DNA from: Aliterella atlantica CENA595
Lineage (GTDB): Bacteria > Cyanobacteriota > Cyanobacteriia > Cyanobacteriales > Chroococcidiopsidaceae
Assembly: GCF_000952155.1 (NCBI RefSeq)
Contig: NZ_JYON01000001.1
Span: 310,001-374,000, forward strand
Reading direction: 5' to 3'
DNA: 64,000 nt
Part shown: positions 47,701-56,668 of the stretch, piece after piece
Layout: the number at the start of each line of letters is the position of its first letter
Numbering within the stretch: the first letter of the stretch is position 1
Program-made: the position numbers and the translations under genes
The notes under the pieces: generated by a model
Told to the model about the DNA's origin: nothing
Seen by the model: only the letters and a program-made list of their open reading frames with translations
Databases searched by the model: none

Positions 47701-50198
47701 AGACGCTCAAACTAACTTTACCTCCTTCTCCTTTGGGGAGAGGATCTGTAGCTGGATTGCTGACAGGGGATTTTACTATTAATCAAAACACATTTGCTGT
47801 TGCTGGCGATGTGGCGATCGCCAATCCCGTTTTAGGTCAACTTAAAGGCGAGAGATTTTCCGGTCAATTTAGCTATAACGAGGGAGCAATAAGTTTAACT
47901 GATGCCCAATTTGACAGTGGTGATAGTCTTTATGCTGCTTCGGGAAGATTTACGCCTACTGCCAATGGTCCCAAAATCCAAGGTCAACTCAATGTTACTC
48001 AAGGCAAACTTCAAGATGTAATCGCTGCGGCGCAAGCTTTAAATTTCGGCAATTTGGGCAGTTCTAAAAAGCCACCATCAGATGCAGGTGCAGTTGCTTT
48101 AGCGACAGAATCAGTAGGATTGCCGAATGCATCGTTGCAAGCTCAATTGCGCCGTTTCTCAGAAATTAATATGTTGCTAGCGATGCAACAAAACCAGGGA
48201 CCAGGTAATATGTCTCTGCCAGGGCTGGAAGACTTAGCCGGAACTTTCAACGCCCAAATTGCTGTAAATGGCTCCTCTTTAGATGCTGTAGCTGTTAAAT
48301 TTGACGTTACGGGGCAAGATTGGAAATTAGGTAACGATTATACGGCAAGTCAAGTCGTTGCCCAAGGTAGCTATGTTAACGGTATTCTTACGTTTGAACC
48401 TTTGAGGCTGCAATCGGAGAAATCTTTGTTAGCATTCAACGGTCAAATTGGTGGCAAACGGCAATCCGGTCAGTTGTTGGTAAATAATTTTCCTATCCAA
48501 GCGATCGATAATTTTGTCGAATTGCCTGTGGATTTAACAGGTCAACTTAATGCCAAAGCAAGCTTATCGGGGACACTTGCCAATCCGCAAGTGCAGGGAG
48601 AAATTAGTTTAGCAGATGGCACGCTCAATGAAAAAGCGATCGCTTCTGCATTAACAAGTTTTAGCTATAACAACGCGCGTTTGAACTTTGATAGTAATAT
48701 TGTGGTTGATGGACCAAAACCCATTACTATTAGCGGCAATTTGCCTGTGGCGTTGCCTTTTATTGCTGCAAAACCAGACACTAACGCCATTAGCCTTGAT
48801 GTCAATGTCCAAGATGAAGGTTTAGCGTTGCTCAACTTATTTACTAACCAAGTAGCTTGGCAAAGCGGCGAGGGACAGGTAAATCTGCAAGTGGACGGTA
48901 CTTTAAACGCACCTGTAGCAACTGGTATTGTCACAGTCAACAATGCCACGATTACGGCTCAAGCTTTGCCAGAGGCGCTAACTGATGTTACAGGGACGAT
49001 AAATTTCAACCAAGACCGCATTCAAGTAAACAACGTACGGGGGAATTTTTCTCAAGGTCAAGTGGTGACTCAAGGAGTAATTCCCATATTTAAGCGTTTG
49101 AGTGCAAACGACCCAGATTTAGCTAATCCTTTAACAGTCAATCTCGACCAGCTAGCGCTAAATTTGCGCGGATTGTATCGCGGTGGCGCGAGTGGCAATG
49201 TTACCGTTACCGGAGCAGCACTTAGTCCAGTTATTGGTGGTGAAGTGTTATTAGCTAACGGTGAAGTGTTGTTAGGTGAAAGACAAACAGCTACACCTTC
49301 TAGTCAAGTTGCAAATTCTTTGCGTCAAGACAACAATACCAATCAAATCGCTACAGCACCAGAATTTAACAAATTACAACTAACCCTAGATCGAAATATT
49401 AGGATTACTCTACCGCCAGTATTGGAGTTTGAAGCAAACGGCGGTCTTACTCTTAATGGCAGTTTAGACGATCTGCGTCCTAGCGGCACTATTGGCTTGC
49501 GTCGCGGAGGAGTAAATTTGTTTACTACTCAGTTCGTGCTAGCGCGCGGGTATGAGAACAAAGCAACTTTCCTACCGGAAAGAGGTCTAGACCCCAATCT
49601 TGATGTGCGTTTAATTGCGAGAGTTCCAGAAGTTACGCGAGCAAGGGTTCCTGCTTCTGCTGCATCTACAGAAATTTCTGATAACGTATTGGCTTCAGAT
49701 TTGGGGGCTTTAAGTACCGTACGCGTCCAAGCTAGAGTCAAAGGTGCTGCTAGCGAAATTTTTGACAATCTCGAACTAACGAGCGATCCTACCCGCAGCC
49801 AAAATGAAATTATTGCTTTAATTGGTGGTGGATTTGTCGATACTTTAGGGCGGGGCGATAGTACATTGGGACTAGCAAATTTAGCAGGCTCGGCAATATT
49901 AGGCAATTTTCAAGGAACTGTCAGCCGCCTTGGAAATGCGCTCGGACTTGATGAGTTGCGTTTGTTTCCAACTGTTAGTAATTCTGAGGAGTCGCGCAAT
50001 TCGACTTTGGGTTTAGCTGCTGAAGCTAATATCGATGTTACGCGCAATCTCTCTGTTTCTGTATTGCGGATTCTCACAACTAATGAACCTACTCAATTTG
50101 GTCTAAGTTATCGCCTTGATGACAATTTCCGCGTCCGAGCTTCTAGTAATTTATCGGCAGAAAGTTTAGCAATCCTCGAATACGAAAATCGGTTTTAA
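44784..50198 (+). CDS. tamB: TamB-like translocation and assembly module protein (AsmA superfamily)
   Basis: An 1804-residue protein with one N-terminal membrane helix (about residues 28-55, IYLGIPLTIGLSAGAWWLWVF) and then a very long beta-rich periplasmic body. The C-terminal about 350 residues match the TamB/DUF490 domain: ITLPPVLEFEANGGLTLNGSLDD, GTIGLRRGGVNLFTTQFVLARGY and the final GLSYRLDDNFRVRASSNLSAESLAILEYENRF. TamB-type proteins bridge the inner and outer membranes and help phospholipid transport or outer-membrane protein assembly. Residues about 560-775 are near-repeats of about 70 residues (46454-47110). It is transcribed alone, with GAGG before the ATG. Confidence 0.9.
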   Translation: MTKLSDETDSQQSSNNSGRRFWLVWLRRTGIYLGIPLTIGLSAGAWWLWVFVQERLAPLVEQNLTQTLNRPVQLGAVEEFSLSGLRFGKSSVPATSSDPDRASVEAVEVNFNAIQLLLTRTLQLDVTLINPDVYIEQDNEGRWVSTTIASEEGKGAFKTQLDTINVKNADIVLVSNQQPKSKKRVSLAQVDGSAQFLEDNELVKFNVSGKPLTEGNLLVQGEARPRSSEINVQVRGQNLLASDLTRLIKLPLEIRSGRADANVRVQSKPDEPTLLFGTANIRAVTAKVPQLPQAFNKATGTLLFRETRIGLDNVKASYGQVPAIANGTLDPEVGYNLTAQVPSVSLSTAQNTLNLKLPVATSGVVKADLKFAGPIKKPILSGNVATIKPARIDRVNFSSVRSQFAFSPVDEVIALSNIQAKPAVGGQIAGNGIIKLGQTPQLGFTAVAKNIPGDTLARLYNVSAPIKIGTVSAKTQVGGTIDKLQTIVNWEAPQATYPGSGQIVIEDTKTFTFRDTKLQVGGGTVRAIGQLAGDRFRASVLASNVRLGQVLTVPPALQSPLSGRFNLVGSTNNLKPEAITAVGEGRLNVGGGTVTATNIQLSQGRWQTQLQTQNVPIGQLAQVPPQLQGRLTGSFKVAGITQSFAPETINAVGQGRLNIADGTVTATNIQLTQGRWRSQVQTQGVQIGQLSPQIPPQFRGRLTGSFQVAGITQSFQPNTISATGQGRLNVANGTVNATDIQLNRGQWQAQVNASGLQLDRFSEQLRGRLNGQLLVAGNLDNLNLSGIRAAGQVRFSQGVAVVEQPLTADIQWDGEKVIVKEATAPDLVASGLIFVETQNTPSIQALNLNVKAQNYNLQDLPFKLPDTVSLAGRADFAGRISGSLPLPNVVGGLRLRGLVVNNLAFDPVLTGNVQVNDRKGINLDVTGTGDRIAVNLNSNYRPTSFIVQRDRAIARGQAQGQNLLVNVENFPLQTLKLTLPPSPLGRGSVAGLLTGDFTINQNTFAVAGDVAIANPVLGQLKGERFSGQFSYNEGAISLTDAQFDSGDSLYAASGRFTPTANGPKIQGQLNVTQGKLQDVIAAAQALNFGNLGSSKKPPSDAGAVALATESVGLPNASLQAQLRRFSEINMLLAMQQNQGPGNMSLPGLEDLAGTFNAQIAVNGSSLDAVAVKFDVTGQDWKLGNDYTASQVVAQGSYVNGILTFEPLRLQSEKSLLAFNGQIGGKRQSGQLLVNNFPIQAIDNFVELPVDLTGQLNAKASLSGTLANPQVQGEISLADGTLNEKAIASALTSFSYNNARLNFDSNIVVDGPKPITISGNLPVALPFIAAKPDTNAISLDVNVQDEGLALLNLFTNQVAWQSGEGQVNLQVDGTLNAPVATGIVTVNNATITAQALPEALTDVTGTINFNQDRIQVNNVRGNFSQGQVVTQGVIPIFKRLSANDPDLANPLTVNLDQLALNLRGLYRGGASGNVTVTGAALSPVIGGEVLLANGEVLLGERQTATPSSQVANSLRQDNNTNQIATAPEFNKLQLTLDRNIRITLPPVLEFEANGGLTLNGSLDDLRPSGTIGLRRGGVNLFTTQFVLARGYENKATFLPERGLDPNLDVRLIARVPEVTRARVPASAASTEISDNVLASDLGALSTVRVQARVKGAASEIFDNLELTSDPTRSQNEIIALIGGGFVDTLGRGDSTLGLANLAGSAILGNFQGTVSRLGNALGLDELRLFPTVSNSEESRNSTLGLAAEANIDVTRNLSVSVLRILTTNEPTQFGLSYRLDDNFRVRASSNLSAESLAILEYENRF
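46454..47110 (+). repeat. Internal tandem repeats of about 70 codons in tamB
   Basis: Three to four consecutive units, each with GRLTGSFKVAGITQSF-like, GQGRLNIADGTVTATNIQL-like and QGRW-like segments, start near 46454, 46669, 46879 and 47080, about 210 bp apart. The second and third are nearly identical at the protein level. They add length to the beta-helical bridge. Confidence 0.85.
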
Positions 50199-50629
50199 AT
50201 AAAAGCCTATTAGAGGTAGATAGCTATGCATGAATTTGAGAGCGCAAATTTGCAGAAAAATGAACAACGAGCGCTATAAGTGAATTAGGAAGCAAGCGAT
50301 CGCTAGGCTAAGTTTATATGCTTTATACTGAGTCGAAAGTAAGCTCAAATCACCTTTGCTCATACAGAGTAAATGTATATTGTTTATTACACCACAGATA
50401 GATTTTTTGATGTAATCTCATATATATTCAAGCTTATATTACTTGTCAAGATTGAGAAAAGTTATATTTTGCCCGTGAAAGAAAGTTAAAATTAGGTGTA
50501 AGATATTAAGAGAAAATCTCGATCAATAAAAGTTAATTAGTAATAAAATAACTACTTAAATACAAAATATTTTTTAAACAGTTAGGTTAAAAATTTTAAC
50601 ATTTTTACTAATTTTAAAGAGGAGTAATA
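50199..50629. other. AT-rich intergenic region, no gene seen
   Basis: 431 bp of strongly AT-rich DNA between tamB and the PEP-CTERM protein gene. There are no open frames of note and no clear terminator. Its 3' part is the leader of the downstream gene, which has a strong AGAGGAG ribosome site. Confidence 0.5.
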
Positions 50630-51745
50630 ATGCCTGCGCTAAGGAAACTATCAATTGCAAGTCTTGGAACTGCTGTAATTAGTTTGGGAGCAGTTGCACC
50701 AGCTAACGCCGCCGCTTTTTATAACATTACTGGATTAGACTTTTTGCCCTCAGACATCAACGACAAAGGCGAAGTAGTTGGGGAGCAATACTTGTGGCAA
50801 GCTGGCAAGGTGACAGATTTAACAACCATTCCTGGCGCTAACAATAGTCCCATCTCTGCGACAGCTATTAACAACAATAGCAAAATTGTTGGCGGTGGAC
50901 TAAACGCAGGTGGTTTTAGCGATCAACCCTTCATCTTTGACGGTACTGCAATAACAGACTTAGGTAGACCTGGTGATTTTTGCAACGAATTTTGTCCTCC
51001 TACCACTGCTGCTGACATTAATGATGCAAATGTAGTAGCTATAGGCTATGTCTTATATAGTGGTAGTGAAAGACCCGTCACTTATATCCAGGATGAAAGC
51101 GGTACTCAAACAGAGGTGCTTTTTGATACATTTGCAGTAGGAATTAATAATACAAATCAAGTAGTTGGCTATTCTCCTGCTAGAGCAAGAGGTTCTGGTG
51201 AAGGTCGTTTGTGGACTGAGAACAACACAACTACTTTGCTACCTGCTAACGCACCTGAGTTTGCGATTTTTGGGACATCCATAGCAGACATAAATAATTT
51301 AGGTCAAGTAGTTGGTGCTGGACCTGAATTTAGTTTTCCCGATAACAGCCAAGCACAAATATGGAGCGACCCGCTGAATAATTCTATTGGCACTATTTTA
51401 GGTACTCTAGGCGGTAGTACAAGTCGTGCTAATGGAATAAATGACTTAACTCAAGTAGTTGGTGCTTATAGTCTTGCTGATGGCTCTACAGAACACGCTT
51501 TTCTATGGGAGAATGGCGAACTGGTTGACCTCAACACCTTAATTGACTCAGCTTCAGGTTGGGAATTGACCTCAGCAGTCGAAATTAATGAACATGGCGA
51601 TATTATCGGTATCGGCAACTTTAACGGCGAACAACGAGGCTTTATTGCTAGTGCTAAACCAGTCCCCGAACCAACTTCTACTTTGGGAGTATTAGTAGGT
51701 GTATTTGGTCTTGTAAGTTGGCGCAAACGACGAGTAAAGCGATAA
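50630..51745 (+). CDS. HAF-repeat protein with PEP-CTERM sorting signal
   Basis: A 371-residue exported protein. The signal peptide includes LGTAVISLGAVAPANAAA. The body has several HAF-type repeats, each with IND...VVG and a following HAFLWENGELVDLNTLI-like strand (for example at residues about 40, 80, 185, 225 and 265). The C terminus is KPVPEPTSTLGVLVGVFGLV plus WRKRR, a PEP-CTERM signal for exosortase-mediated sorting to the surface. Function is unknown; a beta-propeller-like or biofilm-matrix role is a guess. The start has a strong AGAGGAG. It is convergent with the first TPR-CHAT gene. Confidence 0.85.
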   Translation: MPALRKLSIASLGTAVISLGAVAPANAAAFYNITGLDFLPSDINDKGEVVGEQYLWQAGKVTDLTTIPGANNSPISATAINNNSKIVGGGLNAGGFSDQPFIFDGTAITDLGRPGDFCNEFCPPTTAADINDANVVAIGYVLYSGSERPVTYIQDESGTQTEVLFDTFAVGINNTNQVVGYSPARARGSGEGRLWTENNTTTLLPANAPEFAIFGTSIADINNLGQVVGAGPEFSFPDNSQAQIWSDPLNNSIGTILGTLGGSTSRANGINDLTQVVGAYSLADGSTEHAFLWENGELVDLNTLIDSASGWELTSAVEINEHGDIIGIGNFNGEQRGFIASAKPVPEPTSTLGVLVGVFGLVSWRKRRVKR

Positions 51746-51748
51746 GAA

Positions 51749-51777
51749 GTAGGGTGCGTTTTGAAAACGCACCCTAC
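51749..51777. terminator. GTAGGGTGCG palindrome, probable bidirectional terminator
   Basis: GTAGGGTGCGTTTT (51749-51762) and AAAACGCACCCTAC (51764-51777) form 14-base arms around a single G, just after the PEP-CTERM gene stop and 23 bp before the convergent TPR-CHAT stop. The GTAGGGTGCG palindrome is a common dispersed element in cyanobacteria. Confidence 0.75.
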
Positions 51778-51799
51778 CAAAGAGCGATCGCACTGTATA

Positions 51800-54700
51800 T
51801 TAGCTAGCATCGCCAATGAGAATAAATGGCGACCAATATAAAGGATGTTTGTCAATTAAACTAAGTTTTGCTTGCCGCAACGCTTCACCTTTGGTTTTAC
51901 CTTGTTTGAGGTTTTCGTAGAACGCAATCATTAGTTCTTTAGTCTCCTCATCTTTGGCTAACCACAAACTTGCAATCACGCTATCTGCGCCAGCACGTTC
52001 AAATAAGTAAGCCATACCCGCAAATTCCTCACCATTGGACTTAGCTTGCACTGCTGTTTGACAAGCACTAAGCACAACTAAGTCGGTATTTTTTAACCCT
52101 AACAAAGCTGCATCGGCGATATTGAGATTACGATCGCTAAATAGCAATGTATTCGCCTCCATGTTCAAGTCAGGACAACCTTGAGTCTGAAAACAGCCAT
52201 GAGTAGCCAAGTGCAAAATGGGGAAACGCAGTGATTGATTTTTGAAATTGCTCAAAGTAGCGCGATCGCCAATATATGCCTCGCTGCCTGGTAAAATTGG
52301 CGTAATACTTTCTACTTCTTGTTCTGCACCCGCTAATTTGCGGCGATCGCCAGGAGAAGGATTACCAAGAGCTAGCATAGCGCTCTTTTTCTGTGTTTGC
52401 GGCAATGCGCGACTAGATAAACGAGTCAGATTGTTAACTGGATATTTCTCAATTAGATACTTACCCGTTTTGCTGTCGATTAGCGTTTCAAATGGAATAT
52501 AACGCAGCTTACCTGTAGCAATAATGCTCAATTGTTGGGGATTAGCAGCCTGAATTTGCGCTTCGATAGGACGAATCAAAATATCGTAGAGTTTGGAGCT
52601 ATTGGCGCGGAATCTTTTGGGAAACCTAGCATCAGTAAGTTCGCTGCGGTATTGGGTTACTAATTGGTCAAATAATGCTGGATCGAGCTTTTGTTTGGTA
52701 ACTGTAAGCTTATCTTTAGTAATCACAAATAAAGCGATCGCATTTGGGACATTAGTGACATCAGTAAGTAAAACTGGCTGCACAACTACTGTGTTAGCAG
52801 GAATATTCGCCCGCAACTTGGCAACATCTTGAGGTGTAGTTTCAAATAATTCTGCTACTTCAGGAAACTGGCGAGATATACTTTCTGCTTGTTGGTTAAT
52901 TTCTGCTTGTAATTGGTTAATTTGCGCAGATAGCTCTACAGAAAACTTAGTTTGCAATTGCTGGCGCAGGCTTTCTAAACGCTGATTAGATTGGTTCCAT
53001 TTTTCAATTGCTTGTTGCGCTTGAGGGTTAGCCACTTTTGCGTCAATCAAGCGCGAGTAATCTGCTAAATCGGCTGTAGTAGTCAGGTTTACCCATTGGT
53101 AGGCGCGTTCTGGCTGTTTTTGGTCTATCAGTAAGTCAATCAAACCAATTGCTCTTCCTCTACTTGCGTCTAGAAACTGCTGGCGATTTGCTCTTTCGAG
53201 TCCTTTACGAACTTGCAATGTTATTTCTACTGCTTGTTCGAGGTTTTCGATCGCTTCAGTTGGTCTATTGCTGTCTCGATAGGCTACACCGACATTACCT
53301 AGAGTTGCAGCTTTAATGCTAGCATCGCCGATTTTATTGGCAATAGGTAAAGCTTGGTTATAAAATGTCAACGCTTTGTCAGGCTGAGAGTTTGTATAGT
53401 AAACTAGCCCAATATTATTTAGTGTTGTTGCTTCTCCACTCAAATCGCCTACTTTGCGCCGAATTGGTAAAGCTTGGTTATAAAATTCTAAGGCTTTTTG
53501 TTGCTGTCCTAAGTTTCTATACACTTCGCCAACATTACTCAAAGTAGTAGCTTGGACGCTGATATCTTTGACTTCTTTGAGAATCGGCAAAGCTTGATTA
53601 TAAAATGCTAGCGCCTTTTGTGATTCGCCCATAGCTGCGTAGATTACGCCAATATTGCTCAAGGTACTAGCTTGCTGGGATCTGTCGCCTACTTGCTTGA
53701 ATATCGGTAACGCTTGATTGTAAAACTCTAATGCTCTTTTAGGTTGCCCAATATTATTGTAAACTCCACCAATATTATTTAATAATATAGCTGATTGCCT
53801 TGTATCTCCTACTTGCTTAACAATAGGCAAAGCTTGATTATAAAACTCTAATGCCTTTTGCGGTTGTCCTATGTTATTGTAAACTTCACCAATATTATTT
53901 AATACTGTGGCTTCTTGAGCGCGATCGCCAGATTTTTGCACGATCGGTAAAGATTGATTTAGAAACTCTAAAGCTTTTTGCGGTTGTCCGGTTGCTAAAT
54001 AGATACCAGCAATATTATTAAGCGCAATAGCTTGTCCCGCAGAATTTTGTATAGTTCTAGTTATCGACAATGCTTGATTATATAGGTCGAGAGCCTTTTG
54101 CGTTTCTCCAGTTGCGCGATATACAGCACCAATGTTATTTAGAGTTGCTGCTTCTTTATAGCGATCGCCTGTTTTTCTAAATATTACTAAAGTAGAATTA
54201 AATGCCTCTAGAGCTTTCTGCGGTTGTCCGGTTTCTAGATACAAGCCAGCAAGATTGCCCTGAGTAACTGCTTCTTGACTAGAATTACCTGCTTTTTTAC
54301 TAATCGATAAAGATAAATTGTAAGACTCTAAAGCCTTCTGCGGTTGCCCTGTAGATTTATACAATTCACCAATACTATTAAGAGTATTGGCTTCTCCCCC
54401 AGTATCGCCTACGGCTCTATTGATGGGCAAAGCCGAGTTGAAAAACTCTAGTGCTTTCTGTTTTTGCCCAAGCTGGCTGTAAACTATCCCAATACTATTT
54501 AAGGTATTAGCTTCTTGGGATCTACTGCGAACTTCTTTGAAAATTAGTAAAGCCAAGTTGAAAAACTCTAAAGCCTTCTGAGATTGTCCAGTAACTCGAT
54601 AAATTTCGCCAATATTACTCAATACAGTACCTTGTCCCGATCGATTGTTAATTGCTTTAAAGTTATCTAACGCTCGATTGTAGGCATCTAATGCTTTTTG

Positions 54701-55222
54701 AGTTTGCCCAATATTGTTGTAATTTAAACCAATACCTAATAAGGCTGTAGCTTCAGTTTCTTTGTCATTAACCTGGCGATTGAGTGCTAAAACTTGTTCA
54801 AATGTAGCGATCGCTTGTTGGGGTTGTCCTTGCTTAGTCTGCTGGATACCTTGTTGCAACAATTTTTGAGTGTTACCAGCTTGGGAAGTAGAAGGCTGAT
54901 TTGACGGTGTTTGAGGAGTTGTACTAGGACTTATTGCCAAGAAATTACTAATTAAGTTAATAGCAGCAAGGATTTCTCCTTCTGTTTTCTTATCCTTGAG
55001 TTGTCTGGCTAAGACTAAAGCTTGTTGCAATGTACCAACTGCCTGTTGAAATTGTCCTTGTTCTGTATATTTAACTGATTGCTGTAGTAATTTTTCTAAT
55101 TCTTGCTTGGGCGATCGCGTTTGGGCGGAAGCTATGTGAATTGTTGGCGGTACAGCGATAGAAGCTAGACTAATAGAAACGGTTAAAAGGCTACTCAATA
55201 GTTTTTTTACAGGCTGGCTCAT
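51800..55222 (-). CDS. Exported TPR-CHAT protein, copy 1 (caspase-like protease domain)
   Basis: An 1140-residue protein. A signal peptide (residues about 7-35, LLSSLLTVSISLASIAVPP) indicates export. Residues about 40-130 hold two looser TPRs. Thirteen consecutive 40-residue TPR units follow (motif QPQKALEFYNQALPIxKxVGD then ATLNNIGxVY). A linker rich in NQLQAEINQQAESISRQFPEVAELFETTPQDV comes next, then the CHAT domain. The caspase-type dyad is His1008 in HLATHGCF and Cys1054 in VVLSACQTA. CHAT proteases in other systems cut specific proteins when their TPR part senses a trigger. Copy 2 at 58811-61399 is close in the CHAT part. It is divergent from a decayed DUF2887 gene. Confidence 0.9.
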   Translation of the reverse strand: MSQPVKKLLSSLLTVSISLASIAVPPTIHIASAQTRSPKQELEKLLQQSVKYTEQGQFQQAVGTLQQALVLARQLKDKKTEGEILAAINLISNFLAISPSTTPQTPSNQPSTSQAGNTQKLLQQGIQQTKQGQPQQAIATFEQVLALNRQVNDKETEATALLGIGLNYNNIGQTQKALDAYNRALDNFKAINNRSGQGTVLSNIGEIYRVTGQSQKALEFFNLALLIFKEVRSRSQEANTLNSIGIVYSQLGQKQKALEFFNSALPINRAVGDTGGEANTLNSIGELYKSTGQPQKALESYNLSLSISKKAGNSSQEAVTQGNLAGLYLETGQPQKALEAFNSTLVIFRKTGDRYKEAATLNNIGAVYRATGETQKALDLYNQALSITRTIQNSAGQAIALNNIAGIYLATGQPQKALEFLNQSLPIVQKSGDRAQEATVLNNIGEVYNNIGQPQKALEFYNQALPIVKQVGDTRQSAILLNNIGGVYNNIGQPKRALEFYNQALPIFKQVGDRSQQASTLSNIGVIYAAMGESQKALAFYNQALPILKEVKDISVQATTLSNVGEVYRNLGQQQKALEFYNQALPIRRKVGDLSGEATTLNNIGLVYYTNSQPDKALTFYNQALPIANKIGDASIKAATLGNVGVAYRDSNRPTEAIENLEQAVEITLQVRKGLERANRQQFLDASRGRAIGLIDLLIDQKQPERAYQWVNLTTTADLADYSRLIDAKVANPQAQQAIEKWNQSNQRLESLRQQLQTKFSVELSAQINQLQAEINQQAESISRQFPEVAELFETTPQDVAKLRANIPANTVVVQPVLLTDVTNVPNAIALFVITKDKLTVTKQKLDPALFDQLVTQYRSELTDARFPKRFRANSSKLYDILIRPIEAQIQAANPQQLSIIATGKLRYIPFETLIDSKTGKYLIEKYPVNNLTRLSSRALPQTQKKSAMLALGNPSPGDRRKLAGAEQEVESITPILPGSEAYIGDRATLSNFKNQSLRFPILHLATHGCFQTQGCPDLNMEANTLLFSDRNLNIADAALLGLKNTDLVVLSACQTAVQAKSNGEEFAGMAYLFERAGADSVIASLWLAKDEETKELMIAFYENLKQGKTKGEALRQAKLSLIDKHPLYWSPFILIGDAS

Positions 55223-55394
55223 AAAAACTTTGTCTTGAAAAGAATAATTATCCTAATAAGAGAATAAATGCAAAATAGTCTACCTAAAGACTAAATATAG
55301 TATTATGCTGGCGATAATGCTTAAAAATAGCTGAGTTAACCCTGAAAAGTAGCTGATACTGCTAGGATTTTTCAACAGCTAAAAGAGATCGCCT

Positions 55395-55845
55395 GTGAAA
55401 ACCGACACAATCTTCTACTATTTGTTCCAAGAATTTCCCACTATATTCTTTGAACTCATCGGTCAATCTGCAACACTCGCCAACGACTATCAAGTTAGTT
55501 GTAGAGACTAACAAAAAAGCCACAGCAAAAGCTACAGATCTAATTTCGCAAGCAAGGCAACAAATAGCAGATCGACAAATCCAGTAGCAAATCTTAGAAT
55601 TTATAGAGACGATAGTTATATACAAGTTTCCTCATCTCAGCTGTCAGGAGATAGAAGCAATGTTAGGTTTAGACATAATTAGGAATACTAGAGTTTATCA
55701 AGAAGCCTATGCAGAAGGCGAACAGAAAGCCAAGTTAGAGACAGTACCTCGGCTGTTGAAAATGGAGTTGACTGTAGAGCAAGTAGCGGAAGCTCTAAAT
55801 TTGGATATTGAAGTTGTACAGCAAGCCGTACCAAAACAACCGTAA
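55395..55845 (+). pseudogene. Decayed DUF2887 (Rpn-like PD-(D/E)XK) gene
   Basis: The GTG at 55395 opens MKTDTIFYYLFQEFP, matching the intact copy at 61552. After residue 33 the reading jumps to the part that corresponds to residue 146 of the intact protein; about 335 bp are missing and the frame shifts. A TAG at 55585-55587 then interrupts the second half. The remaining frame (55588-55845) still encodes QILEFIETIVIYKFPHL to AVPKQP. The deletion removes the predicted catalytic D and ExQ residues. It is divergent from TPR-CHAT copy 1, as the intact gene is from copy 2. Confidence 0.88.
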
Positions 55846-55948
55846 GTTGAAGCGATCGCCCAACCTCGAATTATTATCCTGCCGGACTCCAAGTTAGGAA
55901 GTTGAGGCAAAAAGGCAGCACTATCAGTATTTTTGCTTCTGGTACTTG

Positions 55949-56614
55949 CTACCAAGGTAATATTTCACCGTTACTATGCCAAAAAGTACCTGTAGTTTCT
56001 AGCGTCAGTTCATCAATTCGCGCTAACAATCCTCGCACCGATATTTCTGGCGTGATGCCGTTAGCTGTAAAATTAGTCATACGAGTTTGCACTAAGCCTG
56101 GGTGCAAAATAGCAACAGTAATGCCTTGTGGTTTGAGATCGACAGATAAAGATTTACCTGCCATTGATAGGGCAACTTTAGACATCCGGTAGCCGTAGGA
56201 ACTTCCAGAAGTATTATCGGCAATTGACCCCATACGGCTCGTCATCAGTATAACCTTTCCACCCACCTGAAGACGGGGAAGCAATACCTGAGTTACCCGC
56301 AACGCACCCAAGGCATTGACTTCAAACTGCTCTCTAATACTGTCAAAATCAAGATGTTCCAGGGTTACGCGCTTGATAATCCCAGCATTGTTGATTAAGA
56401 CATCAATTTGAGTTTGTCCTAACCGAGCAAGTAAGTCTGCAACAGAATCATCAGAGGTGACATCGATGCCTTCCTCTACTCGGACTCCTAACGCCTTCAA
56501 TTCGTTAGAAGCCGTCCGACAAACTGCGATCGCGCTATCCCCCCGCGCCTGGATTTGACGGCAATATTCGTAGCCGATACCGCGATTTGCCCCTGTAATT
56601 AAGTACGTTGCCAT
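55949..56614 (-). CDS. Short-chain dehydrogenase/reductase (SDR)
   Basis: A 221-residue Rossmann-fold oxidoreductase. TGANRGIGYEY binds NAD(P), LINNAGI is the structural motif, S in MTSRMGSI and the YGYRMSK pair give the Ser-Tyr-Lys active site. The length and TGANRGIGYEYCRQ opening are close to the C-factor (CsgA)-like SDR subgroup. Substrate unknown. It ends about 100 bp from the DUF2887 pseudogene (convergent) and is 54 bp downstream of arfB on the same strand. Confidence 0.92.
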   Translation of the reverse strand: MATYLITGANRGIGYEYCRQIQARGDSAIAVCRTASNELKALGVRVEEGIDVTSDDSVADLLARLGQTQIDVLINNAGIIKRVTLEHLDFDSIREQFEVNALGALRVTQVLLPRLQVGGKVILMTSRMGSIADNTSGSSYGYRMSKVALSMAGKSLSVDLKPQGITVAILHPGLVQTRMTNFTANGITPEISVRGLLARIDELTLETTGTFWHSNGEILPW

Positions 56615-56668
56615 AGTAATTTGACTACTCGCTCCACTCTTTTCAACTTTGGAGAAGCGGAGATTGAA

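Noticed and set aside
53250-54850. Regularly spaced 120-bp DNA repeats read as a CRISPR-like array
   Set aside because: They are the coding repeats of the TPR units, without short conserved repeat and unique spacer structure.
55902-56192. Plus-strand 96-residue frame after the DUF2887 pseudogene
   Set aside because: It is mostly antisense to the SDR gene, whose motifs are clear; no ribosome site and no recognisable protein.
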